Positions 1-12,500 of a stretch of DNA of 64,000 nucleotides are shown here, piece after piece. This DNA is from Lumnitzera littorea (taxonomy: Eukaryota; Streptophyta; Magnoliopsida; Myrtales; Combretaceae): contig JAMXBB010000007.1 in assembly GCA_024138015.1 (NCBI GenBank), forward strand, positions 87,224,482-87,288,481, given 5' to 3'. A model generated the notes under the pieces. It made no database searches and was not told the DNA's origin. It saw only the letters and a list, made by a program, of their open reading frames with translations. A program made the position numbers and the translations under genes. How positions within the stretch are numbered: position 1 is the first letter of the stretch; each line of letters starts with the position of its first letter.

Positions 1-1350
1 CTATTGCAAGCTTTAGATCATGAGTAGGATAATTTTGCTCATTTGATTGTAATTATCTTGATGCATATGTTATGACCCTTCCATTTTGCATTAACACACA
101 CCCTATACCATTCTTAAAGGCATCACTATGTACCATGAAGGGCTCTTCATTATTGGGCAACACAAGAATTGGTGTTGAAACTAACTTTTTCTCTAACTCT
201 TGGAAGCTCTTTTCCCTCTTCCCATTCCATTTAAACTTGACATTCTTTTAAGTTAACTGAGTTAGAGGTCATGTCAATTATGGAGAAATCCTTAACAAAC
301 TTTCTATAATACCCACCAAACCAAGGAAACTTCTCACCTCGGTTACTGTTTTTAGCCTTTTTTACTCAATTATGGCCTTGATCTTCTTGAGATGACATGC
401 CCTAGAAAAGAAATTTTCCTTAACCAAAAATTTCACTTCAATAACTTAGCATAAAGCTGGTGCTCTCATAAAGTTTGCAATACTACTCTTAAGTGCTCTT
501 CATGTTGCTTAAGTGCAACTAAGTACACCAAGATGTCGTCTATGAAAACAATTAAATTACACACTTATTTAACAAGGGTCAGAACATTATTTATTAAGTC
601 CATGAATGCCACATGAGTAATGGTTAACCTAAGCGACATTACCAAGAACTTGTAGTGTCCATACTAGGTTCAAAAAATAGTTTTCGATACATCCTCTAGC
701 TTGATCCTCAATTGATGGTAACCAGATCAGAGATCAATCTTGGAGAATACACTAGCCCCTTTCAACTGATCAAATAAATTATCAATTCAAGGTAGAGGGT
801 ACTTATTCTTAATAGTTACCCTATTCAACTCCTAATGGTCTATGTAAGGTCTAAAGGAGCCATCCTTCTTTTTAATAAATAATATTAGTATGCCTTAAGG
901 AGAGACGCTCAGTCTTATGAACTCTTAATTCAATAGCTTTTGTAATTGCTTCTTTAATTCTTTTAATTCAATTGGAGCCATTCTGTAGGGGGCTTTAGAA
1001 ATCGGCTTTGTTCCCGATAACAAGTCAATAGCAAAGTCCACTTCCCTCTTTGGTGGCAACCCTGGTAATTCATTCATAAATACATCTGGAAACTCTTTTG
1101 CTACTCAAATCTCTTCTATATTACGTGCTTTTGCCTCTACCTCTATGGAATTTACCCAATTAATGTCCATCATCAACTTAAGGGGATTTAGTCTCTTTAT
1201 GTCTTGCTAGGAAGTTACCCAAAAGACCCTCATGCAAATTCACCTCCCTAACCCTTGATCTTTCCCTTACCATCACCAATCAAGACTTCCTTACCTTGCT
1301 TTAAGGTCTTCCTGAACATCATCCAGTAGAGTATAGTCAAAACCTTCTTT
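1..1350 (-). mobile_element. Ty3/gypsy pol remnant (RT to RNase H), cut by window edge
   Basis: Read on the minus strand, broken frames give a gypsy polymerase in the normal order. Near 1080-960 is the pre-RT linker (ELPGLPP, REVDFAIDL, SKAPYRMAP). RT follows with FIKKKDG near 870, KYPLP near 805, FDQLKGASVFSKIDL near 770-720 and SGYHQLRIK. The active-site box is FIDD at 535-546 instead of YVDD. RNase H begins near 340 (VRSFLGLVGYYRKFV) and continues to about 60 (VHSDAFKNGIGCVLMQ). Several in-frame stops and frameshifts show it is dead. The motif set fits the chromovirus (Del/Tekay-like) side of Ty3/gypsy. Integrase would lie to the left, outside the window. Confidence 0.85.
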
Positions 1351-1499
1351 AAATTAAGAAACATAAACCTTAGTTATCACTTTCCAAAGCATGAACCTAT
1401 AGAACTCTAACTAAAAACCAACTAAAACTTAGCTAAATACAACAAAGCATAATATTCACCTTAGAGCTAAGAGTTGTGGTGAAATATGTAAAAACACAA

Positions 1500-2990
1500 G
1501 TAAAGGCCTAATTGAAAATATAACAAACTTTAAATACTTAATTAATTAATAAAATTAAAATTTATAAATAATAATTTCCTCTTCCACTTCTACTTTATTG
1601 TTTAATCACAATTAAAATTTTTCCTTTTTATTAGGTAATTTTGATTTGCCTATGGACTATTATGATTTGTGATCTACTATAGTTGAGTAAATTTCCTATG
1701 ATCTCATGTCTTGTGTGTGCTTATAATTTAGTAGCAATAAATTGTTAAACTAAATGGTTGATGCATGGGGGAAAATTACGAAGATGCCTGTATTTGATAT
1801 TGTATGGTATTAAGTGAAATAAAAATAGTTAAGTATATATTTTATCACTCCACATTATGTGCATTCAGCTGATTGTGAAGTGTCTAAAATAATTGATTTC
1901 TCACCCTATGAATGAATCTAATCATATATGAGCTAGTAATAATGTTAAATAGAACATGCATCTTCATGACATATGTGTATGATAAATCGAGCCTACACAT
2001 CATACAAAGGTAATGAAAAGGTCTTACGAGGGTTTTTATTATAATAGAAATGAGTTAAATGTACAGTGCACTCATACTACATGGCCTTATCCTAGCCATA
2101 GGCTTACTAGGCATTGAAAACACCAACAGTGTGCTAAGTATCACTGTTTAGAGACTTTTGTTTAAAGGTAATCGGGGACTGTTGGGCCTTACTTATACCC
2201 TACACCTAAACTTAAATCCTTTTACAAAATTAATCTCTTTTCTTATCTTGTGAGAACATGGAGTCTTCACCTATGATAAGTTCAAATGTAGTACCTGGAT
2301 CCATTGGACTAAAATTCTCCAACCTCAACTTTAGAAGGGCGAAAATTTAAGTTGCATGTAGTACTTAAGCAACTACATATATTTGCTTAACATATTGATT
2401 TTCTCATGCATTCATATATTTGTTTAATTTAACTGATAACTTGTTTGCCAACATGATTGAGATTTCTCACTAAGCAATTGGCTTACCTCTTTATAGATTT
2501 TTGTTGCAGATACATGATATTTTTGCCATTCCGTAGAGGGGTATGCCTAAGGTGAGGATCGCCAGGCTTTTAAAGACCCTTAGGAGGGTCCTTTTCTTTT
2601 GCTTAGTATGTTGAGAGAGCCACTATAGATATATTTATATTGTAGGACTCTCTTATTTGGTTAATTGTAATTATTTTAATTATTTTTGTTTATGTCTTTT
2701 GATAGGTAATATTACAAAAGACTTTGAGCGCTAAGACACCGGAGTCCTTTAATAATATTAAATTTGATTTATATAAAGCTTTCTTTTGTTATAGTTATGA
2801 AAACTTTGGTAGTTAATTTTATGCTTGATTTTCAATTTGCTTAATACAACTAGGAAGATGGCATGGAAATAGAGAAGCTTACTATCTCGTGTAGAGATTA
2901 CTGAACAGAAAGGGAGCTGATCCTTAGTCTTCACATAGTACACGGTAACTTACTATGGATAAGGTATCATTCGGGGCATAATAGGTTATG
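1500..2990 (+). repeat. LTR-like stretch upstream of a primer binding site
   Basis: No gene is visible. The stretch is AT-rich and ends directly before a tRNA-Met-type primer binding site, so at least its right part is probably a plus-strand 5' LTR. The left boundary is not visible, and no second copy was found in the window to define it. The call rests only on position beside the primer site and on the decayed ORF that follows. Confidence 0.3.
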
Positions 2991-3002
2991 TGGTATTAGA
3001 GC
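2991..3002 (+). other. Primer binding site (tRNA-Met type) of a decayed LTR element
   Basis: TGGTATTAGAGC differs by one base from TGGTATCAGAGC, the initiator tRNA-Met primer site used by many plant LTR retrotransposons. A decayed ORF starts about 175 bases downstream, as expected for a leader plus first ORF. Confidence 0.45.
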
Positions 3003-3177
3003 ATAAAATATTCTAAAGTAAATGAATAAAATTTGACTTTAAACCTTAAGGTTACTTACCTAGTGAGGAAAATGGGTAACTTAGGTTCATCAACGACTGT
3101 AAAATCCATTTATGAAAATTGATGTTTTTTAAATTGAATTATAATGTTTGATCTAGAGGTCTAAAACTCAGGTTGAG

Positions 3178-3495
3178 GAAGAATGGATGGACTTTAGAAT
3201 TTAGCTTAAGGAGACCTTAGAAAATTACAGGTACCAGTTGAGGATCCTCTATGAAGATATGACATTGGTGGGACTACCCTAAAATCTGGATGATGTATTG
3301 GACGATTGGTGCAACAGGTTAAATGTTCATTGAATGCTAAGACGCACTTCGTACACAGTACTCACCTTAGGTGATATCACCTCTTAGGTGGAGTTAATAT
3401 ACATGCTACAGCATAAAGAAGGGGGGAAACTTTCTCCTGCCATAAACTTTGTGGTTTTGGCTAAGCTTGGACCTCCACCGACGGAATTCTAGATC
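3178..3495 (+). pseudogene. Decayed ORF of unknown family, copy 1
   Basis: One plus-strand frame from 3178 reads EWMDF, then ETLENYRYQLRILYED, LVGLP and VLDDWCNRL. It continues with MLQHKEGGKLSP and LGPPPTEF, interrupted by about five stop codons. The same pattern, less interrupted, occurs on the minus strand at 63640-63990. Conservation of two decayed copies in one frame argues that this was a protein. It lies just downstream of a primer binding site, so it was probably the first ORF, or the N-terminal part of gag, of a gypsy-type element. I do not recognise the family and assign no function. Confidence 0.5.
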
Positions 3496-3499
3496 AGAG

Positions 3500-5700
3500 G
3501 TTTCGTCTTAGTAATGGACTAATGAATATATCACATAAGGGTTATAACATGGGACTAGGTGGAAAACTTACCTGATGTGCATTAACCTATTTTGTCCGTG
3601 ATGCAATAAATGGGCAAACCCAAGATTAGCACATATATTGACAAGATAAACATTCGAAGGGATGCCCTGGAGACATATTTATCTGATTACGAGAATGTTC
3701 TTTATGTTTCGTAAGGCTGTCCTTGTAGGTTTGATCGTTGTAAGAACTTGAATGTAAGATCTTCTTCTTCAACTCAATAGCTATTTTCTGTTATTCTGAA
3801 TGTTGGTCTATAATATATTGAAAGACTATGTCAAGTAATTCTGCTTTATAATATTATTTAGTAGACTTCAAGTTTTAATGTGGTATAGTAATTTGAATTG
3901 TGTATGTATATAACTATTAAGAACCCTTGGATTGTAACTATAAGCTTTGAAGAAATTCTGTGCATTTTATACAGAGCTATTGTATGGGATTTTGTTAGCA
4001 TGTGAAATTAAATGAATGCACTAAGTTTACTAACCTTGTTTAGAAACTTGTGTGATCTCCAATCATAATAGGTGCAGGAGTAAACCTTTGATGAACGAGA
4101 CCCTAGTAAACCTGCTTAGAAGGTGAAATGTGCCTAGAGATTGGATGGGAGAGATATTAGAGGTGATTCACGCCGCTAATGAGTTGATTCGAACCTTTTA
4201 ATAGTGTAAGTCAGCACCACCTACCTAGGTTCTATCTTGTTACGGTTCAAGAGGCCCTATTGGTCTAGCCACCACCTTTACTACGCTTACCGGTCATTCT
4301 AGCTTCCATGATGCCACTTCTCCTTCTAGAGCCTTGATAGCATAAGGGTATGCTATTAGAATTTATAAGAAGCAATAGATATTTCAAGAAGGAACGGTTG
4401 AATATTTATAACTTTTTGAGCTAGATGACTTTTGTTAGATCCCCTTGGTGATCAATAAATGAGATAGAATAACTTACTATGAGCTCAAGACTAGTAGCCT
4501 TCCTTATGAGTATATGAGCCTACTTAAGAGATGTTTAAGGGAGTTTGGTCAATCCAATGATTCTTATAATAAGCCTATTAAGCAAAGTCTCTTCGAATCA
4601 TCTTATATGTGGGTCAAACTCCTTAAGCTCGATTAGTGAGCTCAATTAGATAAATAGTGGGCTTAGTCCATTATTTTAATACAACAATTTTTAGCCATCT
4701 ACATTCTCTTTCTTGTTTTTATTTACATAACTCAAGATAGTAAAGGAGGTTGTAATTGGAAAGAACTCAAGGTTATTGCACCTCAATATAGAAATGCTTC
4801 AAAGACAAAGATTGGGTAGTTAATAGATATGGTACAAAACTTTATGAGAATGGTCTAAAGTTACAATAATATATTTAGTAAAATGTTCAAGCCATGCAAT
4901 AGAATGTAATTATCAATCTTACTATCGTAGAATGGATATTAAGGGGCCTTTAAAGGTAATGTTAAACTGGTTAAGATACCAAGGTAACCAAGTTTGTAAG
5001 GTTTGTGGAGCATTGCAATGTTAATTTAGCTAATCCATATGAAGTTGAGAAATAGATAATGAGGTGGAAAAGGTGTTTAGGTTACTTGATAGAATAGTTA
5101 CTTTTATACCCCACTTCATAAATATTTTAATTTTTTTTATTTTTCTGTTTGATTTATTTGTTGATCCAACTTTTTAAGGCCATTTTTAAGTTATAACTCC
5201 ATTGTGTTATTATTAGATGCCATTATTTACTAAACTTAGACATGCACATCAACTGTCTCAAAGGATTAGAAAGAATATTAAAAAAGTAGAATTAGTGATT
5301 AAGTGGAGATTTATAAAAAGTGAAGGATTTGTTTGGAAGAATAACATAAACCTTGATTAATAAGGCCAGAAGTCTGGATCCATTCCAAAGCCTAAAATAT
5401 TGGTTATGGCTCATTAAAGAGGTAAGCCTACCTTTCAACCCATGAAAAAAAAAGAACATCATATAATTTATGGACTGATAAAGTCAGCTAAGGTTTTCAA
5501 CCTACTACTAAAACTTGTAAGGTCTTGCTTAGCTTAACTAAATTTGTAAATGAAATATTATGTGTATATTTATTTTTGCTATATTTCGTAATGATGAAAG
5601 CAGTGGAAACCTATGAAAAAATGAAAAGAAATTAGAGGAAATTTTGTGTTTATGTATTTATCATGAAAATAGAAATTTGTGAAAAACAGAAAAGCTAGTG
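3500..5700. other. AT-rich stretch, probably decayed retroelement
   Basis: No intact gene, RNA or clear repeat boundary is visible. Short readable stretches around 4080-4620 on the plus strand hint at further retroelement coding sequence (for example YYELKTSSLPYEYMSLLKRC near 4480-4540), but stops are frequent and no domain could be named. Confidence 0.35.
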
Positions 5701-6059
5701 AAAGCATTTTTATTTTAAAGCCAATTTATTCCTCTTCATTCTGTGGTGAAGGTCAACTATAATTACAAAAATATCCCTAAAAGTAAACTTAAGGAGTAAT
5801 ATATTCTGTGCAAAGTTGATTTTCATTCCAACCTCGTTCGTGTGGTAGGTAATATAATCTAACATCCACACTAGACTTATATACACCTTAATGCCATAGA
5901 CCAAACTAATGATGAACATTACCATAAAGCCATTAACAAATAATAAATTTTCTAATAATTATCTAAATTCCATGTGGAAAATCCCCAAAATCGACCAAGC
6001 TAACCTAACTCAGTTTGGATTCTATGGTTCCGTTCATGTTTTTAATAGAAAGGATCTCA

Positions 6060-6567
6060 CCCTTTATTTTACTATATATTCGTACTTTTTTAAATTTAAA
6101 TGGTTATAAATTAAGAGGCAATATGGAAGGGAGAATAAAAAAATCCAATACTTTCATTGGTCCATTTCCAGGTCAACTTTCCATATATCTTCAATTTGAA
6201 TTCTCGTAAATCTACCATGTCGGCAAGAGAGTGAAAGATTAAGACCCATGACCCTTTCTCTCTCCCTTTCACTAAACAACACGGACAGCATTGCGATTGC
6301 CAACCTTCTAATCAATAGTTTTCAACGTCCTCTCATCCAACAAAAAGAATAAAAGAAAGAAAAAAGTCCACTGTGGATTTGGTTTTCATGTCAACCAAGT
6401 TGCTTAACTAACACTTCAGTTTTTAACATCTAAAAGATCATTTCTTTTTGAAGATTTAGAATTTCCCTTTACTGCTCAATTTCCCAAAAAGGTTAAGAAC
6501 ACCAAGAAGCACGACACCACCTGCTGTCTCACTAATTGTTGATCCCATTGCCCTACTTTGATCCCAA
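6060..6567 (+). promoter_or_regulatory. Probable promoter and 5' UTR of the synaptotagmin gene
   Basis: Two TATA-like boxes lie upstream of the start codon: ACTATATATT at 6071-6080 and GGTTATAAA at 6102-6110. They are followed by a pyrimidine-rich patch (CCCTTTCTCTCTCCC, about 6250-6265), a common feature near plant transcription starts. The rest up to 6567 would be 5' UTR. The transcription start itself cannot be fixed without transcripts. Confidence 0.4.
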
Positions 6568-9500
6568 ATGGGATTTGTTCTTGGAGTTGTGATTGGACTT
6601 GTAGTGGGTTTGGCTTTAATTGTAGGTTTTGTGAAATCTGAGAACTATCGATCCAAAAGAAGAACTGACCTTGTAAGTGGCTTCTTGTTTACTTGGTTGC
6701 TCAGTTGGCTTAGTTCAAGAAAGTGAACTTTTGATTTGGGTATTGATAAAAATCGTTTCTTGCTGTTGTATTTTTGCTTGGGATTATGTTGCTTATGTTA
6801 GTTGGTGAGAGTTTGGTTAGTCTAAGAGAATTGAATTTTGGATTTGGGTATTGATCAAAATTGTTACTTACTGTGGGTTTTGGTTTGTTAAGTGTGTTCT
6901 TTTTGTTACTTGGTGAATTGGGTAAGTATAAAGGAGTGATTTTGGTGTCGGAGATTGATAAATTGTGTGGGGGTTTGTTTGTTGAGCGTATTAACTTGGT
7001 GAGTTAGATTAATCTGAAGGAGCGATTTCCGGTTTTGGGCATTGTTAAAGACCGTTTCTTTGTATTGGGATTTTGTTTGGAAGTGTATTCTTTTGTTAGC
7101 TGGTGACTTGGGTTAGTCTGAAGAATCAATTTTCTGTTTTTGCGTATTGATCAATATGGTTTCTTCGTGTTGGGTTTGTTGCTTTATGTTTCATTTTCAG
7201 GCAAAGGTCATTGCTTCTTTTGCTAGAATGACAGTAGAGGATTCAAGGAAGATCTTGCCACCTGAGTTCTATCCTTCTTGGGTTGTCTTTACCCAACGCC
7301 AGAAGTTGAGTCTCTCCCTCCTTCTCTCAAATTAGTTTTTCTTGCCACATCGTCTAAAATTATAGTTTTATTCAAACGTGAGGTTGATTGGACCTTTTGT
7401 GATACTACAGTTGAATTGGCTTAACAGTCATCTTAACAAGATCTGGCCTTATGTGAATGAGGTAAGTCCTAGATCACGTTTGATGTCACTACCTGTAGCC
7501 TTTTTCCTTGTAGGGTTTGGAATTCAGAAAATTTATTTTTGCATGCTAATGTTTGTTTGTATTGAGATTTTGAAGTTCTTATCTTGTAGGCAGCATCCGA
7601 GTTGATAAAGGCTTCAGTTGAGCCTGTTTTGGAACAGTATACACCGGTTATATTGTCATCCCTGAAATTTTCCAAATTTACTCTTGGCACTGTGGCACCT
7701 CAGTTTACAGGTACATCTTGGAGTCCAATGATTGGGTTTTAGTTTGCATGCATTGACATGAAATTTTGATTAATGACTGAAAAGTGCTTCAAAGTCCATG
7801 GATTCTCCTGTATGCATTTGGCTGGTTTCGATGCCTTTGCTCTGTGGAATCTGATGAATAAGGCTATTATTTAGGTGTTGCTATTGTTGAGGATGGAGGA
7901 AGTGGCATCACCATGGAGTTGGAGATGAATTGGGATGCAAATTCGAATATAGTACTGGACATCAACACTCGTCTGGGAGTGGCATTACCTGTGCAGGTGA
8001 TATATGAGTTACTGATCAAAGTTGTTTTACATTTACCTAGTCTCAAACCGTGTTGCCATGATCAGAGAAATGAACCCAAAAATGTGGAAAATTCTGAATA
8101 TTATAAATTACAGTTTGAATCCATAGAAATTTTCCTGGTTAACTCTGTAAGTGTGGGAGTTATTTTTTGGTAGAATATTGAAGCATTTTTGCATCAACCC
8201 TATTGTGTGAATGATGCTCCATCTTTAGGAGGCCAAGAAATGAAGTCTGTGATCTAGTAGTGAATCAATACTACATTTTAAGAAATGAATGCACTTCATT
8301 TTTTCCAAATTCTTGATCCATAAGATTTGATTTATGTTGCTTGACATGTTGCGTCAACTCTTGTTTGGTTATGACATAGTTGCTTCTTGTGTGTAAGGAT
8401 AAGTTTTAGATGTTTCATGATATCACCTGTTCTCAACTGTCGCACTGGGAAAAAATATGATGGACCATTCTAAACTTTTTCGTTTTATGTTTGTAAAGTC
8501 ATCATAATATCCATCATTCCTAAAACACTCATGTCACATTCAAGAAACTTCCCTCTTGTTACTACACTCAATTTATTTTGTAATATGATCCATGTTTTTC
8601 TTTTATGATTACGATTAACTCCATTTCCCCATCTTAGCATGTTAGATGTTGAGCCTTCATGCTTTTTGGTAAACAACCCATCAAGCTTCTTTGAAATTCT
8701 AATTATTGACCCTTCCCCGTCTGAGCAGGTAAAGAACATTGGATTTACTGGGGTTTTCAGGTTGATATTCAAGCCACTTGTTGATGAATTTCCTTGCTTT
8801 GGAGCTGTCTCTTTTTCACTTAGACAAAAGGTACAGCATTTTTGGACTTTTCTCCTATGTCCCATGGGAGTAGGGTGGTTACAATTACATGAACTTCATC
8901 CACATCCTTTCCAGTCTGTGAACAGGTTTTATATGCATTTTATTATTGTATGAAACAGATAGATTAGAAAATCGTGGTTTAATAAGATGTCAAAACAAGA
9001 TTCTACTGGCCTATATTTGACTGACTGCATTGCTGTATGGTTTGACTATTTAGCTGTGATAATTTTGTTGAACATTTACCTAGATGTATATAAATGACTG
9101 AGCTCCTATTGTTGGTCCCTTCATGAGAATAATTAGCATGTCTATTTACGTGTGTTTTTTTGCATGAACACAAGTTAGGGCACTATGTACATTTCTTAAG
9201 GAGGAATTGGTAGAGCTGTACTGATCCACCTTATATCTTCGTTCCTGCAGAAGAAGATGGATTTCACATTGAAAGTTGTAGGAGGAGATATATCGACAAT
9301 CCCAGGAATCCAATCTGCCATTGAGGTCGATCCCATCACCTAGTCATTTCTTGCATTAATATAATATAAAGAAATATCATACGGTCAGATGCTTACAAAA
9401 CCTCTTGCTAATTTCTTGTTCACCATCTGTAATGGCTTTTATAATCTTTTAGCCTTTCATCTGCTTTATATTCAAAAGCCGAACTTTGAAACTCACTTGC

Positions 9501-12500
9501 ATTGTGAATGGGAATGAGGACTAACTGATAGTTGGTGTTCTGGAAATTGTAGAGGCAAATAGTTGTACTTTGACCAGACCCACTGAGTTTGCATGGTTAG
9601 TGTAATGAAATTGACAGCAGAATAGCTAAAGTTTTTTAATCTTTCTCATCGTACATAGGCGATTGAAAAGTTAAACATGTCTAGATCGTCATGCACTTTG
9701 TTTGAAATGATTGATTTCAACATGCTTCAAGTTTGCTGGGGTGGATGCTAGGATTGGGTATCTTTAATGTGGGGTGGAGAACAAACTGCTATTTGCATAG
9801 TTATTAGTTCCATCATTTGCACAACACTAATTCTTCCCTTGTATTTACTTTTGATATCTTTCTGCAAGTTCCTGGATAGCAAAATGACTCGGATAACCTT
9901 AATGTACTTCTTACAGGAAACAATTCATGATGCAGTTGAGGACTCAATAACATGGCCTGTTAGGAAGGTCATTCCCATATTGCCTGGAGATTACAGGTAG
10001 AATTTTATGCAGTAACTCTAGAAGCTGGCCTCATTACTATACACAATGGAATAAATGTGTGTTATTGTTAAATAATATAAATTATACAGCGTGATTACAC
10101 AGTTTATGTATAAAATGATACAAGACCTAATGTGACTTTAATGTTACAAGGAAATAACTAAAATAACCTTATATAAAATATGTATATATATAACAATGCA
10201 AATATATACATAAATATATGTATTTACAATAATACACCCCCTCAATCTTGAGGTGCAAAAGTCAAAAGTCAATGTAAGATTGGAGCAGTGATAAAGAAAT
10301 GCTAATGTAGATAGATTCATGGTGAGGACGTTAGTGCATTGTATTGTGTAGGAATGTAACAAACCAAAATCTGACCAGTGGCAAACTTTTCTCAAATAAA
10401 GTGATAGCCAATGTAGATGCGTTGGGTGCAATCATGTTGAACAGGTTTTGTTGATAGGTAAACCACTCTAAGATTGTCACAGCATTAGATGATGGTGCAC
10501 CGAATAGGCTGCTTCTAGGATTGCCATGGGATGAAGTTGCGATCAAGATAAATGGCACAACCTATCATAGAATGATGGGTGTGACATTCAGCCTAATTAG
10601 TATTAACAAAGGTGGTTATAGAGGTAAGGGATGTGCAAATGATGGAAAGACCTAGTGGTGTTGTGCCCCAAAGATGTCAAAGAACACATTTTGCTACTCA
10701 CATGTGATTTGCGGTTGGATTGTGAATATATTAGCTCATCAATTCATCGCAAAATTGATATTGAATTAGATGATTGTAAAGTATTGTAGTGCATCAGCAA
10801 TGTCACGAGAGGCAATTAGGTTTAGTAAGGAAGGAGATTCATGGATGCTAAGCTGACTTTGAGGCGACAAAAGAGATGTTGACAGATTTAGATAGGTGTA
10901 TGTGATGACATTTGAGGAGATCATAGATGAACTAAGATTGACATGTGTGAACACCTTTAGTATATATGACATGAATGCCAAGAAAGAAGTGTAGGGGATT
11001 GGTTTTTCATGGCAAATTGGCAAGAGAGAATTGAGATGTAGTGATGTAAAAGTTGAGCGTCTGTACATGTGAATATAATGTCATCAATATAGAGAAGGAG
11101 AACATGAACATGTTAGCTTTACTTTGGCGAAATCCGAAGCATGAGAAAAAGCCATTGAAACGATGGTACCGAACTCAAAGAGCCTATTTTTTATATAAAG
11201 ATATTTTTTCAGCTGATTTATATGATGGGGATAACAAAAATGGATAAAGCTAGGAGATCGTTTCGTGAAAATTATCTTAGTGAGTTGGGTATGAAGAAAT
11301 GCATTTTTGGTATCAAGTCAGCGGATCCCCATTGTTTCGAGACACTATGAGACATGACAAAGTGAATGGTAGTAAGTTTGATAACAGGATCAAAAGTTTT
11401 TATATAGTTGATTGCCGTCCCGCTAAGTAAACTTTGGACAGTGAGACAAGCTTTGTGATACGCTTAACCTGTCCCTCAGTGTTATGTTTTACTCGACATT
11501 TTCAAATTTCATAGGGGGAAATGATTATTTAGCCCAAATGAGTTATAGTGCAATGACGAGGTTTAGAAGTAGATTAATGTACTTAAATGAGGATGGTGTG
11601 AGGTTTTGAGATTCCAGATTTAGAATGTGTATGCATGGAGTGGTTGGATTGGGAGGAGGAGGTTATAAAGGTGGAGGGGGTAGTGGAAGTTGGGAGGGAG
11701 AGAGTTAAGGCCGTTTATGTTGAGGTGGAGGTAGAGGGAGCAGCCAATGGAGTGAGATGTGGTGGTGTGACCAGCCTTGACAAGTAAGAAAAGGAAAAAA
11801 GTAAAAGAAAATAAATTTTAATTAGGTTTACCCGGTACTTTGATGCCACATAATAGAGTATCAATTACACAGTTGGTGTATAAGATGATATACGACACTC
11901 TAATGTTACAAGGAAAAGACTAAAATAACCCTTGTAAAATATCTATATATATACATATATATATGTAAAATAATTATTTTATGATTATATATAAAATAAT
12001 TATTTTACATATATATATAAAGTAATTATGACATGGATGCTCTCTGTTTGTTATTACAATTTGAATGTATAATTTAACATTGGTAGGGATGAGTTTTTTG
12101 CCAAAAATTCATTAAGCATATTATATTAACTTGTTAAAAGAATTAGATACGGACTTACTAATGTAGCCAGTCTTATCGGCTGCTAAAGTGAATAGATGGG
12201 GCAAACAAGATATATGGGTTGCAGTGAACAATTATGATTATGTTTGTGTTTATTTCATTGATGAGAGAGTATATTATAGAGTTTATTTATATGTTAATAC
12301 AAGAGCAGTACCTCGTTACCCTAATACACAAAAAAAAACTAATATACCCCTACACTATTTACAATACTTTATAATATAAAAATACACCCTCTCAATCTCA
12401 AGGTGCAGAAGTTAACATAAAACTGGAATAATGATCTAAAAATGATGTTGTAGACAAATTCTTGATGAGAAGATTTGTGTGCTGATGTTGTGTAGGGTAT

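Larger units (their letters stand above)
10078..12033 (-). mobile_element. Ty1/copia element A, internally deleted, in synaptotagmin intron 8
   Basis: A minus-strand copia element of about 2 kb. Its two LTRs are 11850-12033 (5') and 10078-10236 (3'). The internal part keeps the C-terminal RT: HQLDTKNAFLH near 11320, the YIDD box at 11080-11091 and FAMKN near 11025. RNase H follows (IYIGYHFI, GQILVCYIPTQ, near 10410-10330). The purine tract GATTGAGGGGG (10237-10247 on the plus strand) lies against the 3' LTR. Gag, protease and integrase are missing, so it could not move alone. The primer site next to the 5' LTR is degenerate (TGGCATCAAAG, from 11848 downward). It lies antisense to the host gene, within an intron. 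Confidence 0.8.

Noticed and set aside
8485..8865. 126-codon minus-strand ORF
   Set aside because: It is the antisense shadow of synaptotagmin exon 6 and its flanking intron, with no family resemblance.
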